A program made the position numbers and the translations under genes. Below, piece after piece: positions 1 through 8,062 of a DNA stretch of 58,741 nt (position 1 is its first letter; the number at the start of each line of letters is the position of its first letter). The notes below the pieces were generated by a model. It saw only the letters and a list, made by a program, of their open reading frames with translations. It ran no database searches and was not told where the DNA came from. Origin of the DNA: Anaerolineales bacterium (GTDB lineage: Bacteria; Chloroflexota; Anaerolineae; Anaerolineales; Villigracilaceae); NCBI GenBank assembly GCA_013140605.1, contig JABFSL010000093.1, forward strand, positions 1-58,741, read 5' to 3'.

Positions 1-131
1 GGGTTGGCAGTGCGAAATCTGGTGACCCCATGAAAACGAGTCGAATGGACATATTCTGATTTTACCAAACACTGAGTGGCTTATGGCTGTACGTTCCAAT
101 TTACACAGTACTCATGGGTGAAATATGTTGG

Positions 132-160
132 TTGCATGATAGTTGGATTGGTTGTAAAAT
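132..160 (+). promoter_or_regulatory. Candidate sigma70-type promoter
   Basis: TTGCAT (132-137) and TAAAAT (155-160) are separated by exactly 17 bp, about 40 bp upstream of the start at 200. Both hexamers match the housekeeping consensus at four or five positions. It would drive the small membrane protein gene. Prediction from sequence only. Confidence 0.45.
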
Positions 161-199
161 ACTGGAAATTCAAAATCAACTTAATCGGAGGAATAAAAC

Positions 200-511
200 A
201 TGTCTCAAGAACCAATTTCGTCTGAAATCACCAGTGATGACAAACTGTGGGCAATGCTGAGTTATCTAATTCCAATCATCGCAGTTGTTGTATTATTCAT
301 GGAAGACAAGAAAGCCCGTCCGTACATTAAGTTCAGCGCCGTACAATCCATCGTTGCGACAGTTGTGCTTACGATCATTTCCACCATCACCCTCGGCTGT
401 GGATCGATCCTCTTCATCGTCATGCTGTGGTGGGCCTATCAGGCTTATCAGGGTCAGGATGTGAAGATTCCGATGATCTCCGATTTCATCCGCAACCAGG
501 GTTGGGCATAG
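200..511 (+). CDS. DUF4870 (Tic20-like) small membrane protein
   Basis: A 103-residue protein. A short acidic N-terminus is followed by a DDKLWAMLSYL segment, a hydrophobic stretch, the charged loop EDKKARPYIKFSAVQS, a second hydrophobic region and an amphipathic tail. This layout (LW-x-LSYL, then a polar loop with H/S-x-x-QS, then a C-terminal YQAYQG) is typical of the DUF4870 family, integral membrane proteins of unknown function. The start is supported by an excellent ribosome binding site, CGGAGG at 186-191, nine bases before the ATG. The gene is a single transcription unit with its own promoter candidate and a strong terminator at 528-561. The family call is confident; no molecular function is claimed. 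Confidence 0.85.
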   Translation: MSQEPISSEITSDDKLWAMLSYLIPIIAVVVLFMEDKKARPYIKFSAVQSIVATVVLTIISTITLGCGSILFIVMLWWAYQAYQGQDVKIPMISDFIRNQGWA

Positions 512-527
512 TTTTTTCCCCGCTTAT

Positions 528-561
528 AAAAAGACTCGCGGCATCAGCCGCGAGTCTTTTT
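528..561. terminator. Bidirectional rho-independent terminator
   Basis: A perfect 15-bp stem (528-542 with 547-561) with the 4-nt loop ATCA. The arms begin with A5 and end with T5, so it can act in both directions. It ends the DUF4870 gene (stop at 511). Confidence 0.9.
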
Positions 562-594
562 ATTTAATAGCAAGTGCGTTGCACTATATTATTA

Positions 595-689
595 GATCTC
601 TTGCAAAAGTCTTTTTTGCCACAGAGAAAACCCTGAGTTTTTAAGTGTTTTCCTCAAAAGGCTCTGTGCTCTCACTTATGCAAGAGGTC
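595..689. repeat. Imperfect palindromic intergenic element
   Basis: The outer arms GATCTCTTGCAAAAGT (595-610) and ACTTATGCAAGAGGTC (674-689) are inverted copies with two mismatches. An inner pair, CACAGAG (620-626) and CTCTGTG (662-668), is nested inside. No ORF lies within it. It resembles a MITE- or REP-like dispersed element between two converging genes. Only one copy is in this window, so membership of a family is inferred from form. Confidence 0.45.
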
Positions 690-700
690 AATTATCGAAT

Positions 701-2143
701 TTACGGAATACTGCCTGCAATATCAGAGCCGAGCCTTATCTCAACATCCACAGAGGAGGTCGGGTCGGAAACAAATCTGATCTGGTTATCGGTGATCCCA
801 TAAGTACTTTGCAAATATTTCACTGTATAAAGTTTGGAACCATATACAACGATCATGGTTTGGGTATAAGCCTCAGCGGCGGAGCCTACTTCGGTCACAT
901 TCATACCCTGAGATTGGAAATATGTCCCAGCACGCTGATCGAGTCCGGGGGTAAATGTACCATCCAGCACACGCACACGCGCCAGTTCGTCACGCATCAA
1001 TGCCACCACATCACCCTGGGCAATCGGGCTGAGCGGACCAGTTGATGTAAATATCTCGTCACGCAGCACACGGATCTTATCTGAAATAGGCTTCATGATG
1101 CTGGCATTCTGCCCGCCGAGCGTTGTGCTATCAAATGTCACCATGGTGGTATCGATCACGCCTGTTTTTATATTCTCACGTGTAATATCCTTGCCAAGTA
1201 CAGCCAATCTAAGCGCATCTTCAAAAGGCATGTTGGTATGAATACCGTAGGAAAGTTCCTGATACATCTGTGGCGCTTTAGCGATCAAGGAGGGGAAAAC
1301 CTCAGGATCGAATATCTTTTTTTGCAGGGCAAGAACTACTTCCTGCTGGCGTTTGGCGCGGTCAAAATCTCCGCCGGAGGTATGACGGTTACGGGCGTAA
1401 GCCAGCACCTTCCAACCCTGACAAAGTTCTCTTGTACCGCCTGTCGTCAGTTTTACGTGATCTGGTCCCGGACCAATTGGGTCAAGGATCATATCTTCTG
1501 TGGGGTTAACCTCGATACAGCCAAGCCAGCCGACAATATCTGTAAATACAGCAAAATCAACCTGCAAGTAATAATCCACAGGAACGCCAATGAAGTTGGA
1601 AACGGTCTTCATGGCAAGCCCAGGCCCGCCGCCCGGTAATTGAGCGCCTTCCCCGCTGGCATACGCCGTGTTGATGCGGCTATATCCAAACCCGGGGATA
1701 TTCACCCACATATCGCGTGGAATGGACAACATGCCCGCAGTTTTGGTGAGCGGATCAATTGTGACCAGCATCATCGTGTCGGAACGCGGCGGGCCATCCT
1801 GCACTTCAATATCACGCGCATCCAAACCAATGAAAAGGATATTGATGCGGCTCGCGCCATCCCATGCGGGAGGCAATTCTGCCACAGGGGCAATAACCGG
1901 TGTGGGAGGCAGATCCACAGGGGCCACTTCTGTGCCTTCCGGGTTAAAGGTACCCAGCCCGTTTGATTGGCCGCAACTGGCAGGAGCGACCCCCGGCAGT
2001 CGGGTCAAATTCCAACATGCGGTGAAGTCAGTCGCAAAGATGAACGCGCCTATGCTCAGCGCCACTGTCACACCCCAAAAGACCCACCGTCCGATGGATA
2101 ATTTTGGAAATTTTATTTTCTTCAAGAATTCAAATCTATTCAT
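701..2143 (-). CDS. LytR-CpsA-Psr (LCP) family glycopolymer transferase
   Basis: A 480-residue, single-pass membrane protein. Residues about 18-38 form the N-terminal transmembrane anchor. A Pro-rich linker follows, then the LCP catalytic domain (about 98-290) with INILFIGLDAR, the RSDTMMLV motif, SIPRD and YARNRH; these Arg/Asp positions bind the polyprenyl pyrophosphate in the family. Residues about 390-475 form a LytR_C-type domain. Family members transfer polyprenyl-linked polysaccharides onto cell-wall acceptors outside the membrane. The gene lies 14 bp after the HEAT-repeat gene and probably shares its transcript with the Trm112-like gene. The start has GAGG about 13 nt upstream, a loose site. 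The function of this particular paralog, including its acceptor, is inferred. Confidence 0.88.
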   Translation of the reverse strand: MNRFEFLKKIKFPKLSIGRWVFWGVTVALSIGAFIFATDFTACWNLTRLPGVAPASCGQSNGLGTFNPEGTEVAPVDLPPTPVIAPVAELPPAWDGASRINILFIGLDARDIEVQDGPPRSDTMMLVTIDPLTKTAGMLSIPRDMWVNIPGFGYSRINTAYASGEGAQLPGGGPGLAMKTVSNFIGVPVDYYLQVDFAVFTDIVGWLGCIEVNPTEDMILDPIGPGPDHVKLTTGGTRELCQGWKVLAYARNRHTSGGDFDRAKRQQEVVLALQKKIFDPEVFPSLIAKAPQMYQELSYGIHTNMPFEDALRLAVLGKDITRENIKTGVIDTTMVTFDSTTLGGQNASIMKPISDKIRVLRDEIFTSTGPLSPIAQGDVVALMRDELARVRVLDGTFTPGLDQRAGTYFQSQGMNVTEVGSAAEAYTQTMIVVYGSKLYTVKYLQSTYGITDNQIRFVSDPTSSVDVEIRLGSDIAGSIP

Positions 2144-2157
2144 TATTTTCTACAACC

Positions 2158-2721
2158 TCATGGCTTACCATAAATCATATCCAGCCCAAGTCGTTCCAAG
2201 CCTTCCTGCGCCCAATATTGCAGCACAGCCGATTCTTCACTTAGGGATTTCATCATCACCGGAATTGCGCGATGATCGCGGATCTCAGACAGCGCGCGTA
2301 AAACAATTATGCGGATGCCTGTCGGCGCTTCGCTCATAACTGTGAGCAGGCTTGGCACCGAGGGGCCTCCAATTTTTACCAGGGCATTGCCTGCCAAACC
2401 CGCTGTCAGAGAATCTTCATCTGCAAGAGATTTGATCAACGCCTCAACCGCGCTTTCGTCTGGGTGATTACACAGGGCCAGCGCGGCAGCGGCTCGCACT
2501 TCCGGCGCTGAGTCGCTGAGAAGCGGGATCAGGTTCTCGGTCCGCGTGTGAGGCGAGGCGGCGAGGGCACACACTGCCCACCAGCGAGAATCAACTTCTT
2601 CGGCGCGAGTCAATTCCAGTAAAGATGGAATGGCCGCCATTCCCAAATCAATGATGGCGGGAATGGATTTTTCTGCGCGGGAGTCGTCTCCACTGGTTAA
2701 TTCAGCCAGCAGCTCGTGCAT
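2158..2721 (-). CDS. HEAT-repeat protein
   Basis: A 187-residue protein built of helical HEAT/PBS-lyase-type repeats: consecutive blocks such as PEVRAAAALALCNHPDESAVEALIK, then LAGNALVKIGG and RIIVLRALSEIRDHRAIPVMM. HEAT solenoids are protein-interaction scaffolds; no catalytic residues are visible. The longer reading frame extends to 2775 but would overlap the upstream Trm112-like gene. The ATG at 2721 begins two bases after that gene's TAA and is preferred. No purine-rich ribosome binding site precedes it, so translation is probably coupled to the upstream gene. The partner protein is unknown. Confidence 0.75.
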   Translation of the reverse strand: MHELLAELTSGDDSRAEKSIPAIIDLGMAAIPSLLELTRAEEVDSRWWAVCALAASPHTRTENLIPLLSDSAPEVRAAAALALCNHPDESAVEALIKSLADEDSLTAGLAGNALVKIGGPSVPSLLTVMSEAPTGIRIIVLRALSEIRDHRAIPVMMKSLSEESAVLQYWAQEGLERLGLDMIYGKP

Positions 2722-2723
2722 TT

Positions 2724-2942
2724 TTATTTGGAGGGCGGCGGGACCGGAAGCGCGTCTTGCGCGGTGTTGACCCATTTATCCCCTTCGTCGATCAACATAA
2801 CGGGAATATCATCCACGATGGGGTACTTGCGACTGCAATCCTGACAAACGAGCCACGAATCTTTATGCAGAACCAGGAGGCCCTGCTTTTCGCGCACGCA
2901 ATTTGGACAACGTAATATTTCAAGAAGTTCTGTGCTAACCAT
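2724..2942 (-). CDS. Trm112/UPF0434-family zinc-binding protein
   Basis: A 72-residue protein. It has CPNC near residue 13 and CQDC near residue 35, followed by YPIVDDIPVMLIDE, the signature end of the Trm112/YcaR fold. In other organisms Trm112 proteins activate class I methyltransferases; in bacteria the role is mostly unknown. I chose ATG 2942 over an in-frame start at 2975 because AAGGAG lies about 6 nt upstream of it. An extended -10 box (TGG-TACAAT, 2966-2974) lies just ahead. It is the first gene of a probable Trm112-HEAT-LCP operon. Confidence 0.8.
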   Translation of the reverse strand: MVSTELLEILRCPNCVREKQGLLVLHKDSWLVCQDCSRKYPIVDDIPVMLIDEGDKWVNTAQDALPVPPPSK

Positions 2943-2965
2943 AGTTTCTCCTTTTACTGGAAAAG

Positions 2966-2974
2966 ATTGTACCA
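2966..2974 (-). promoter_or_regulatory. Extended -10 promoter element
   Basis: On the minus strand TGG is followed directly by TACAAT, an extended -10 form that does not need a strong -35. It is placed so that transcription would begin about 15-20 nt before the Trm112-like start at 2942, leaving room for the AAGGAG site. Confidence 0.45.
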
Positions 2975-2990
2975 TTTATCAAAGTTGGAA

Positions 2991-3010
2991 AGCGGACTGA
3001 AGTCCGCGCT
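2991..3010 (-). terminator. Short hairpin after VanW gene
   Basis: GCGGACT and AGTCCGC form a 7-bp stem with a two-base spacer. On the minus strand the stem is followed by TTTCC. It sits 10 bp after the VanW stop and may be a weak terminator. The GCGGACTTCAGTCCGC core also has the form of a dispersed palindromic repeat. Confidence 0.4.
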
Positions 3011-3018
3011 CCTGCAAA

Positions 3019-4899
3019 TTAAGTATTGGGCGAAAGACACTGGCCGTTCTTTTTAGCCTTCTTTTCGGGGTCTTCCGTTTCGGGGCCGTACTCACAAATC
3101 GCCTGCCACGGCTGGTAGTGGGTTTGGAAATGATCGGTAAAGTAAACCTGACCATTGATCCAAACCGTGCGCGTCACATTGACATCCGCGCCCTGAGCGG
3201 CATAGTCAATTTGCTTGATCTCATTCCTTTTTAATTCCGGGTTCTCTTCAAAAAGCGGTTCGGGCGGCGGAACAACGTTGGAAGGACCAGTCGTTTCCCA
3301 TGTGACACTGCGCCCGTCAGAAGTGGAATAAAGCTTCCAGGTAATGGTACGCGCGGCGACATTAACATAGGTTTCCATCAACAGCCACGAAGATGTGTCG
3401 TTCACAAATTTGAAGTCCACAAGCGGGAAGTACACAGTCGCATCCATGCCCGCAAAATCCGTGTCCACCGAGCCGCTGGCATCCATTTCGTAATATGAAA
3501 CCCGATAGGCGTGGGAATATCTTTCTGCGACTGGATAGCCCGCGAAGAACACCGTTCTAAAAAGCGTAGTGCTGACCTGACAAACGCCTCCACCGACCCC
3601 TTTGATGGTGCGCCCGCCATAAATGATCAGCGCTTCGGCAAACCCGTTCTCAAGGCTCACATCGCCAAGCACACTTCCCATTGAAAATGTTTCGCCCGGA
3701 GCAACCAGCAATCCATGATAACGTTCAGCGGCGGCGACAATATTTTGGATGCGCGCCTCGCTTGAGCCATAGAAGTATGTGGTCTGTTCGCCCACAAGTT
3801 GAACGACGCCCAACTCCGCGCCGGTGGCTGTATCTGCCACTGACGGTTGTTGTTCCCCGACAGAAAGCGCAACCGTATGTTCTCCTCGCAGAAGCGCATC
3901 ATTGATTGCAAGAATGCTGGCTTCCACATCCATCGAACGGCCTATGGCAGAAGCTGAAATCGGTTCGAGCTGACCTGTAGCATCGTTGAAAACAAAACGC
4001 GCATTGGCTGGCAGACGGTCTACAAAATTTTTTAGTTCCGTCAGAGTATCGCGCAACGCAACGCGCTCCAGCCCGACTTTCATTTCTGCCTTGCCGTTAT
4101 TATCGGCAATATTCACAGCGAGCATGTTCGCAACAACAGGAATATCATAAACCCACGGGCCGGGGTCGCCTTCGCGGAAATTAGGTATCGTGAGCACCAA
4201 TGGCTGGCTGAGAATTTGACGCGCGGCCTCTGCCTGAGAGGATACATCCAGCAGTTTGGGTGCGGTTTCTTGAATGACTAAAGCCACTTCCCCATCGCGG
4301 AAGGATTGCAATTGCGCAGCGAGATAGATCAAAGTCGCATCGAGATTAAGCGAACGTCCAAGCTGGCCAGGTTCGGCAGTCACATTCGTGCCTTCCACGC
4401 GCAGGTTCGCTTCCACAACAGGGCGATCTGTTTGTGTGGAAATGTTTTGCAAGTAGGTATAAGCCACGCGCTGGTCAAAGATGATCACAGGCGCGACATC
4501 TGAGCCAAGTCCGCGTGCTGTGACCTGCCCGGCGAGAGCGCCGAATAAACCACCAGACCGTCCAAAATCATAAGCAGCCAAAGAGCTTGCTGATGGGTCA
4601 AAAACCATTCCCATTTCCGCCGGGGATGCAACCCATAATTTATCGGCATCGCGGAATAATATTTTGCCATTGATGGGATAAGACAGAGTCTGGTTCAACT
4701 TCAATGCGGCATCGTTTGGCGAAAGGCCGGAGAGGTCCACGCCCGCCACGGAAACGCCGGGAAAGATGCGCCCCGCATATATGAGCTGATATCCGAGCGT
4801 CCACGTAATGGTGATGGCGAAAAAGAGCAGGAGTCCGCCCAGGAGCACGGCAATGATCTGCCTCGGCAGATCGCGTCTTGTGATAAAGGTGGTGTTCAT
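3019..4899 (-). CDS. VanW family protein with peptidoglycan-binding-like domains
   Basis: A 626-residue protein with an N-terminal membrane segment (about 15-38). Next come two PG_binding_4/YoaR-like regions (about 45-340), starting at RIFPGVSVAGVDLSG. The VanW domain spans about 375-500 and is marked by APGETFS and the hallmark GGGVCQVSTTLF. A charged tail ends the protein. VanW proteins occur in vancomycin-resistance clusters, but most homologues, such as YoaR, are general envelope proteins of unknown biochemistry. The start lies 7 nt after a TATAAT box with no ribosome binding site, suggesting a leaderless transcript. It diverges from the DsbA-like gene. No other van genes are nearby, so a resistance role is not supported. 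Confidence 0.85.
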   Translation of the reverse strand: MNTTFITRRDLPRQIIAVLLGGLLLFFAITITWTLGYQLIYAGRIFPGVSVAGVDLSGLSPNDAALKLNQTLSYPINGKILFRDADKLWVASPAEMGMVFDPSASSLAAYDFGRSGGLFGALAGQVTARGLGSDVAPVIIFDQRVAYTYLQNISTQTDRPVVEANLRVEGTNVTAEPGQLGRSLNLDATLIYLAAQLQSFRDGEVALVIQETAPKLLDVSSQAEAARQILSQPLVLTIPNFREGDPGPWVYDIPVVANMLAVNIADNNGKAEMKVGLERVALRDTLTELKNFVDRLPANARFVFNDATGQLEPISASAIGRSMDVEASILAINDALLRGEHTVALSVGEQQPSVADTATGAELGVVQLVGEQTTYFYGSSEARIQNIVAAAERYHGLLVAPGETFSMGSVLGDVSLENGFAEALIIYGGRTIKGVGGGVCQVSTTLFRTVFFAGYPVAERYSHAYRVSYYEMDASGSVDTDFAGMDATVYFPLVDFKFVNDTSSWLLMETYVNVAARTITWKLYSTSDGRSVTWETTGPSNVVPPPEPLFEENPELKRNEIKQIDYAAQGADVNVTRTVWINGQVYFTDHFQTHYQPWQAICEYGPETEDPEKKAKKNGQCLSPNT

Positions 4900-4906
4900 G
4901 TAAAGG

Positions 4907-4912
4907 ATTATA
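4907..4912 (-). promoter_or_regulatory. -10 box for leaderless VanW transcript
   Basis: A consensus TATAAT on the minus strand ends 7 nt before the ATG at 4899. Initiation at the usual distance would fall on or next to the start codon. No convincing -35 is seen. Confidence 0.5.
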
Positions 4913-4968
4913 ACGAAAAAATGGATTTCGTTTGTGATAGATATATAAGATTTGGATTAGGAAGTCAC

Positions 4969-5007
4969 CCTCATCCCCAGCCCTTCTCCCACAAAACGGG
5001 AGAAGGG
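4969..5007. repeat. CCTCATCCCCAGCCCTTCTCCC-type palindromic element
   Basis: A perfect 10-bp stem (4981-4990 with 4998-5007, loop ACAAAAC) is preceded by CCTCATCCCC. The same lead-in sequence and a similar stem recur at 52776-52843, so this is a dispersed intergenic repeat family. It lies in the divergent region between VanW and the DsbA-like gene. Confidence 0.7.
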
Positions 5008-5061
5008 AGTCTCGGAGAATTTTATTTCACGGTACAATCTAAAAACTTTAGTGGAGCCATT

Positions 5062-5817
5062 ATGATCGAAGAACAGATTCCCCAGGAACTTGAACCTATT
5101 CAGGAAATAGAAATATCCAAACCAAGCTGGAAATTATGGATCGCAGCCAGTGGATGCGTGGTATTGCTATGCGCGGCTGTATTTGTAGGAACGCTTATTT
5201 TTGCGGGGCCAAAATTCACACAGCAATTCATCCCAGACAAAGCTCAGGTGGCAGAGGAACTTCTCCGCGAGACGACGCAAATCAACGGCATGGGAGACCC
5301 GGCCGCGTCTGTTCATCTCGTTGAATATGGCGATTTCCAATGTCCGTATTGTCTAAAGTTTTGGATGGAGACCGAACCGCAGTTGATCGAAGAATATGTG
5401 AACACTGGTAAAGTATTTTTTGAATATCGTTCCATGGGCGCATTTCTTGGACCCGAATCTGGCTGGGCGGCGGCGGGGGCATACTGCGCGGGAGATCAGG
5501 GGAAATTCTGGGAATATCACGATACTCTCTTCACCAATTGGACGGGTGAAAATGTTGGCGACTTTACAAAAGACAAGTTAACCCAGTACGCCAAAGCGCT
5601 CGGCTTAAATATGACAGAGTTCGAGTCATGCCTCAGCGAAGAAAAACACAAAGGGACAGTAGAGCAGGATAAGGCGCAGGCTGACGCGGACGGAGTCCAC
5701 GCGACGCCGACGTTGTTCATCAATGGAGTCAAATTCGAAGGCGCACAGCCTTTTGAATTCCTAAAAAAGCTAATTGAGCAGGCTTTGAATGGAAATTCAA
5801 ATACGCAAAACGGATAA
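5062..5817 (+). CDS. Membrane-anchored DsbA-like thioredoxin-fold oxidoreductase
   Basis: A 251-residue protein. An acidic cytoplasmic N-terminus and one transmembrane helix (about 25-48) anchor an extracytoplasmic thioredoxin fold. The domain begins around DPAASVHLVEYGDFQCPYC, giving the redox motif CPYC, and ends with the cis-proline region HATPTLFINGVKF. A helical insert carries a second Cys pair (YCAGD and SCLSEE). Such proteins oxidise or isomerise disulfides in secreted proteins. The reading frame is open upstream to 4921, but ATG 5062 has GTGGAG 5-10 nt ahead and TACAAT at 5033-5038, so that start is preferred. The next gene downstream, a methyltransferase, has its own promoter. Confidence 0.88.
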   Translation: MIEEQIPQELEPIQEIEISKPSWKLWIAASGCVVLLCAAVFVGTLIFAGPKFTQQFIPDKAQVAEELLRETTQINGMGDPAASVHLVEYGDFQCPYCLKFWMETEPQLIEEYVNTGKVFFEYRSMGAFLGPESGWAAAGAYCAGDQGKFWEYHDTLFTNWTGENVGDFTKDKLTQYAKALGLNMTEFESCLSEEKHKGTVEQDKAQADADGVHATPTLFINGVKFEGAQPFEFLKKLIEQALNGNSNTQNG

Positions 5818-5826
5818 CGCCTGGGC

Positions 5827-5832
5827 TATAAT
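5827..5832 (+). promoter_or_regulatory. -10 box for leaderless methyltransferase transcript
   Basis: A consensus TATAAT is followed by the six bases CCAATT and then the ATG at 5839. There is no Shine-Dalgarno sequence between them. The spacing fits initiation at the A of the start codon. The -35 is not recognisable. Confidence 0.55.
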
Positions 5833-5838
5833 CCAATT

Positions 5839-6672
5839 ATGAAATCATCGAGAGTCCATTTTCAAAATGAAAAGTTTACGCTCATTCACGACGACGTTTT
5901 GACGACAACCCGTGTGGATGCGAACAGTGTTGATCTTGTGGTTACGTCCCCGCCATATAATGTTGATATTCAATACAATTCTCACAAGGACGATGTGTCT
6001 TATGCGGATTATTTGGAGTTCAGCAAAAAATGGATGTCACGTTGTTTTGAATGGTTGAAGGATGACGGGCGTTTTTGTTTGAATGTTCCGCTTGATAAAA
6101 ACAAGGGCGGCCAGCAAAGCGTGGGCGCTGACTTGACGACAATTGCGAAAGAGATCGGCTTTCACTACCACTCCACAATTGTTTGGAACGAGGGAAATAT
6201 TTCGCGCAGAACCGCATGGGGCTCATGGAAGAGCGCATCGGCGCCGTTTGTGATAGCGCCTGTTGAGTTGATCGTTGTGCTTTACAAGGACAAATGGAAA
6301 AAAACAAGCGGCAGTAAAATTTCTGATATCGAACGAAATGAATTCATGGATTGGACCAACGGCTTGTGGGTATTCAACGGCGAGAGCAAAAAAAGGATCG
6401 GCCACCCCGCGCCGTTTCCCATTGAACTGCCGCGCAGATGTGTAAAACTTTTTAGCTATGTTGACGATGTTGTGCTCGATCCGTTCAGCGGAAGCGGAAC
6501 GACATTGATCGCCGCCGTGTCCAACAATCGAAAAGGTATTGGCATTGATGTGGATCGCAAATATTGCGAGCTTGCGCGCAAACGCATTTTGGAAAACACA
6601 GAACCCGCGCAGGTTGAAACTCCGAAGAAAAAAGTTATGAAGAAAGCAACCAAAGATAAAAAGGACACCTAA
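5839..6672 (+). CDS. Site-specific DNA methyltransferase, beta-class (N4-cytosine or N6-adenine)
   Basis: A 277-residue enzyme. Catalytic motif IV, TSPPYN (about residues 36-41), comes before the S-adenosylmethionine motif I, DPFSGSGTT (about 213-221); this order defines the beta class. SPPY rather than DPPY is more common in N4-cytosine enzymes, though not exclusive to them. The segment between the motifs, including GHPAPFPIELPRR, is the usual lead into motifs X and I. A basic Lys-rich tail ends the protein. It probably acts as a type II modification enzyme. The nuclease-like gene starting 72 bp downstream in the same direction is the obvious candidate partner. The target sequence cannot be read from the protein. 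Confidence 0.88.
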   Translation: MKSSRVHFQNEKFTLIHDDVLTTTRVDANSVDLVVTSPPYNVDIQYNSHKDDVSYADYLEFSKKWMSRCFEWLKDDGRFCLNVPLDKNKGGQQSVGADLTTIAKEIGFHYHSTIVWNEGNISRRTAWGSWKSASAPFVIAPVELIVVLYKDKWKKTSGSKISDIERNEFMDWTNGLWVFNGESKKRIGHPAPFPIELPRRCVKLFSYVDDVVLDPFSGSGTTLIAAVSNNRKGIGIDVDRKYCELARKRILENTEPAQVETPKKKVMKKATKDKKDT

Positions 6673-6744
6673 TTTTGCGCCAGGCACAAGTGTAAAGGCT
6701 GATTTTCACATCCTTTTTATCTGCGTTCATCTGTGGTTAAAATA

Positions 6745-7266
6745 ATGCAAAACACAAATTCCCGTAACCGTTTTGATAAAAAAGACTCGCTTGAGATCGG
6801 CGAACGCGCTGAACATGTTTTCATTCTGCTTGCCGTCAAACTTGGCTGGAAAATTTCCGCTTCGTCGAAAGACGAGAATATAGACGAGCATTGGGATTAC
6901 CTGATCGAAAAGGAAGACGATCACTTCAAGGTTGAAGTGAAAAGCGCGAAACGTATTGATAGAAAAGACACAAACGCACAGGTCAGCTACACTTGGGTGG
7001 AACTTCAAAATGTGCGTGGAAAAGTTGGCTGGCTGTTTGGCAAAGCGGACTTGATCGCATTCGAAAAGGAAACCACTTTTATTTTTGTCAAACGGCTGGA
7101 CCTGCTGGCACTGGTCAATAAAAAAGTTGATCTTGTCGCAAAGGTGCGGGACCCAAAAGATGCGCTTTATAAAATTTACAGACGCGAAGGCCGCAAGGAT
7201 AAATTAACCCTGCTTCCGCTGAGCGATATCGAAGAAATAAAATTTGTGGAATGGAGAAATGTATAA
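6745..7266 (+). CDS. Probable PD-(D/E)XK-type nuclease (candidate restriction partner)
   Basis: A 173-residue protein that I do not recognise as a named enzyme. An N-terminal helix region, GERAEHVFILLAVKLGW, precedes a likely nuclease core. Asp in HWDYLI is followed about 13 residues later by FKVEVKSAK, matching the D-(x)n-E-x-K active-site pattern of PD-(D/E)XK nucleases. A helix-rich basic region follows. The frame can begin at GTG 6733, but ATG 6745 is the more usual codon; neither has a clear ribosome binding site. It lies 72 bp after the methyltransferase, and its stop abuts the next ATG. A restriction endonuclease role is inferred from the motif and context only. Confidence 0.6.
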   Translation: MQNTNSRNRFDKKDSLEIGERAEHVFILLAVKLGWKISASSKDENIDEHWDYLIEKEDDHFKVEVKSAKRIDRKDTNAQVSYTWVELQNVRGKVGWLFGKADLIAFEKETTFIFVKRLDLLALVNKKVDLVAKVRDPKDALYKIYRREGRKDKLTLLPLSDIEEIKFVEWRNV

Positions 7267-8052
7267 ATGCGTTTGGAAATAAAAAAATATATTCGAACAG
7301 GATTCACTCTGTTCTTTTTGTTGACCGCCTGCTCCCCCGCCGCTGTAATTACCCCAAACGTGGAATCTCTCGATCAAACTCAGCCCCAGCCTGCTCTTGT
7401 TACATCGACATTCCCTCCGCTAACGGATACTTCCATACCGCCAACTGAAACGGTCACGCCAACGGTGACCAATACAGCAACATCAATTCCATTTGTAGAA
7501 AGCTTGAAAGCCACCGTCACCGCAGATTTGCTCAGCTGCCGTTATGGACCAGGCGCAAATTATTTGTATCTCATTGCGTTCAATAAAACCACGCCCCTGA
7601 GACTGATTGGACGCGCCGAAGGAAATGACTGGGTTTTGGTGGAAAATGGTCAGCAGGATTGCTGGATTAACTCTCAGTTTGTGGAAGTAAAAGACGGCAA
7701 TCTCAAAACGCTTCATTCTGTTTATCCTGACAGATTCAAAATTCCCGTTTCACCCTACTACGGACCAACCGCCATCCTCAGCGCAACCCGTGAAGAGAAC
7801 ACGATCACAGTGACATGGATGGAGGTCATCGTCAGCCCGGGGAAATATGAAGACGAAAACATGTTCCCCTATATTGTCGAAGTCTGGCGCTGTGAAAACG
7901 GCGGGATCATCTTCGATACGCTTGGCTCCAGAGTCCCATTTATTTCATTTGAAGATCAGGCAGGTTGTAGTTCACCATCCCATGGACGTGTGTATGTGCA
8001 GGAGAAGCATGGATACGCCGGGCCTGCTGAAATCCCCTGGCCTGAGAGATAA
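7267..8052 (+). CDS. Lipoprotein with SH3-like domain
   Basis: A 261-residue secreted lipoprotein. A signal peptide with lipobox LLTAC places the lipidated Cys at about residue 20. A Thr/Pro-rich spacer (TPTVTNTATS and similar) leads to an SH3b-like domain (about 80-140) containing VTADLLSCRYGPG and GNDWVLVENGQQDCWINSQFV. The C-terminal half is a beta-rich domain with Cys residues and no recognised family. SH3b domains often bind cell-wall or surface ligands. The ATG directly abuts the stop of the nuclease-like gene, so the genes are probably cotranscribed although no functional link is evident. A strong terminator follows at 8067-8099. Confidence 0.78.
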   Translation: MRLEIKKYIRTGFTLFFLLTACSPAAVITPNVESLDQTQPQPALVTSTFPPLTDTSIPPTETVTPTVTNTATSIPFVESLKATVTADLLSCRYGPGANYLYLIAFNKTTPLRLIGRAEGNDWVLVENGQQDCWINSQFVEVKDGNLKTLHSVYPDRFKIPVSPYYGPTAILSATREENTITVTWMEVIVSPGKYEDENMFPYIVEVWRCENGGIIFDTLGSRVPFISFEDQAGCSSPSHGRVYVQEKHGYAGPAEIPWPER

Positions 8053-8062
8053 ATATAAACTA

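Noticed and set aside
1238-2339. Several plus-strand ORFs opposite the LCP and HEAT genes
   Set aside because: Antisense shadows without start signals or recognisable domains.
3019-4899. Vancomycin-resistance function for the VanW protein
   Set aside because: VanW domains are widespread without resistance, and no vanHAX-type genes are nearby.
6673-6744. Extra small gene between methyltransferase and nuclease-like gene
   Set aside because: The 72 bp contain no start with a ribosome binding site; the ATCTGCGTTCATCTGTGGTTAAA string looks like a dispersed fragment.
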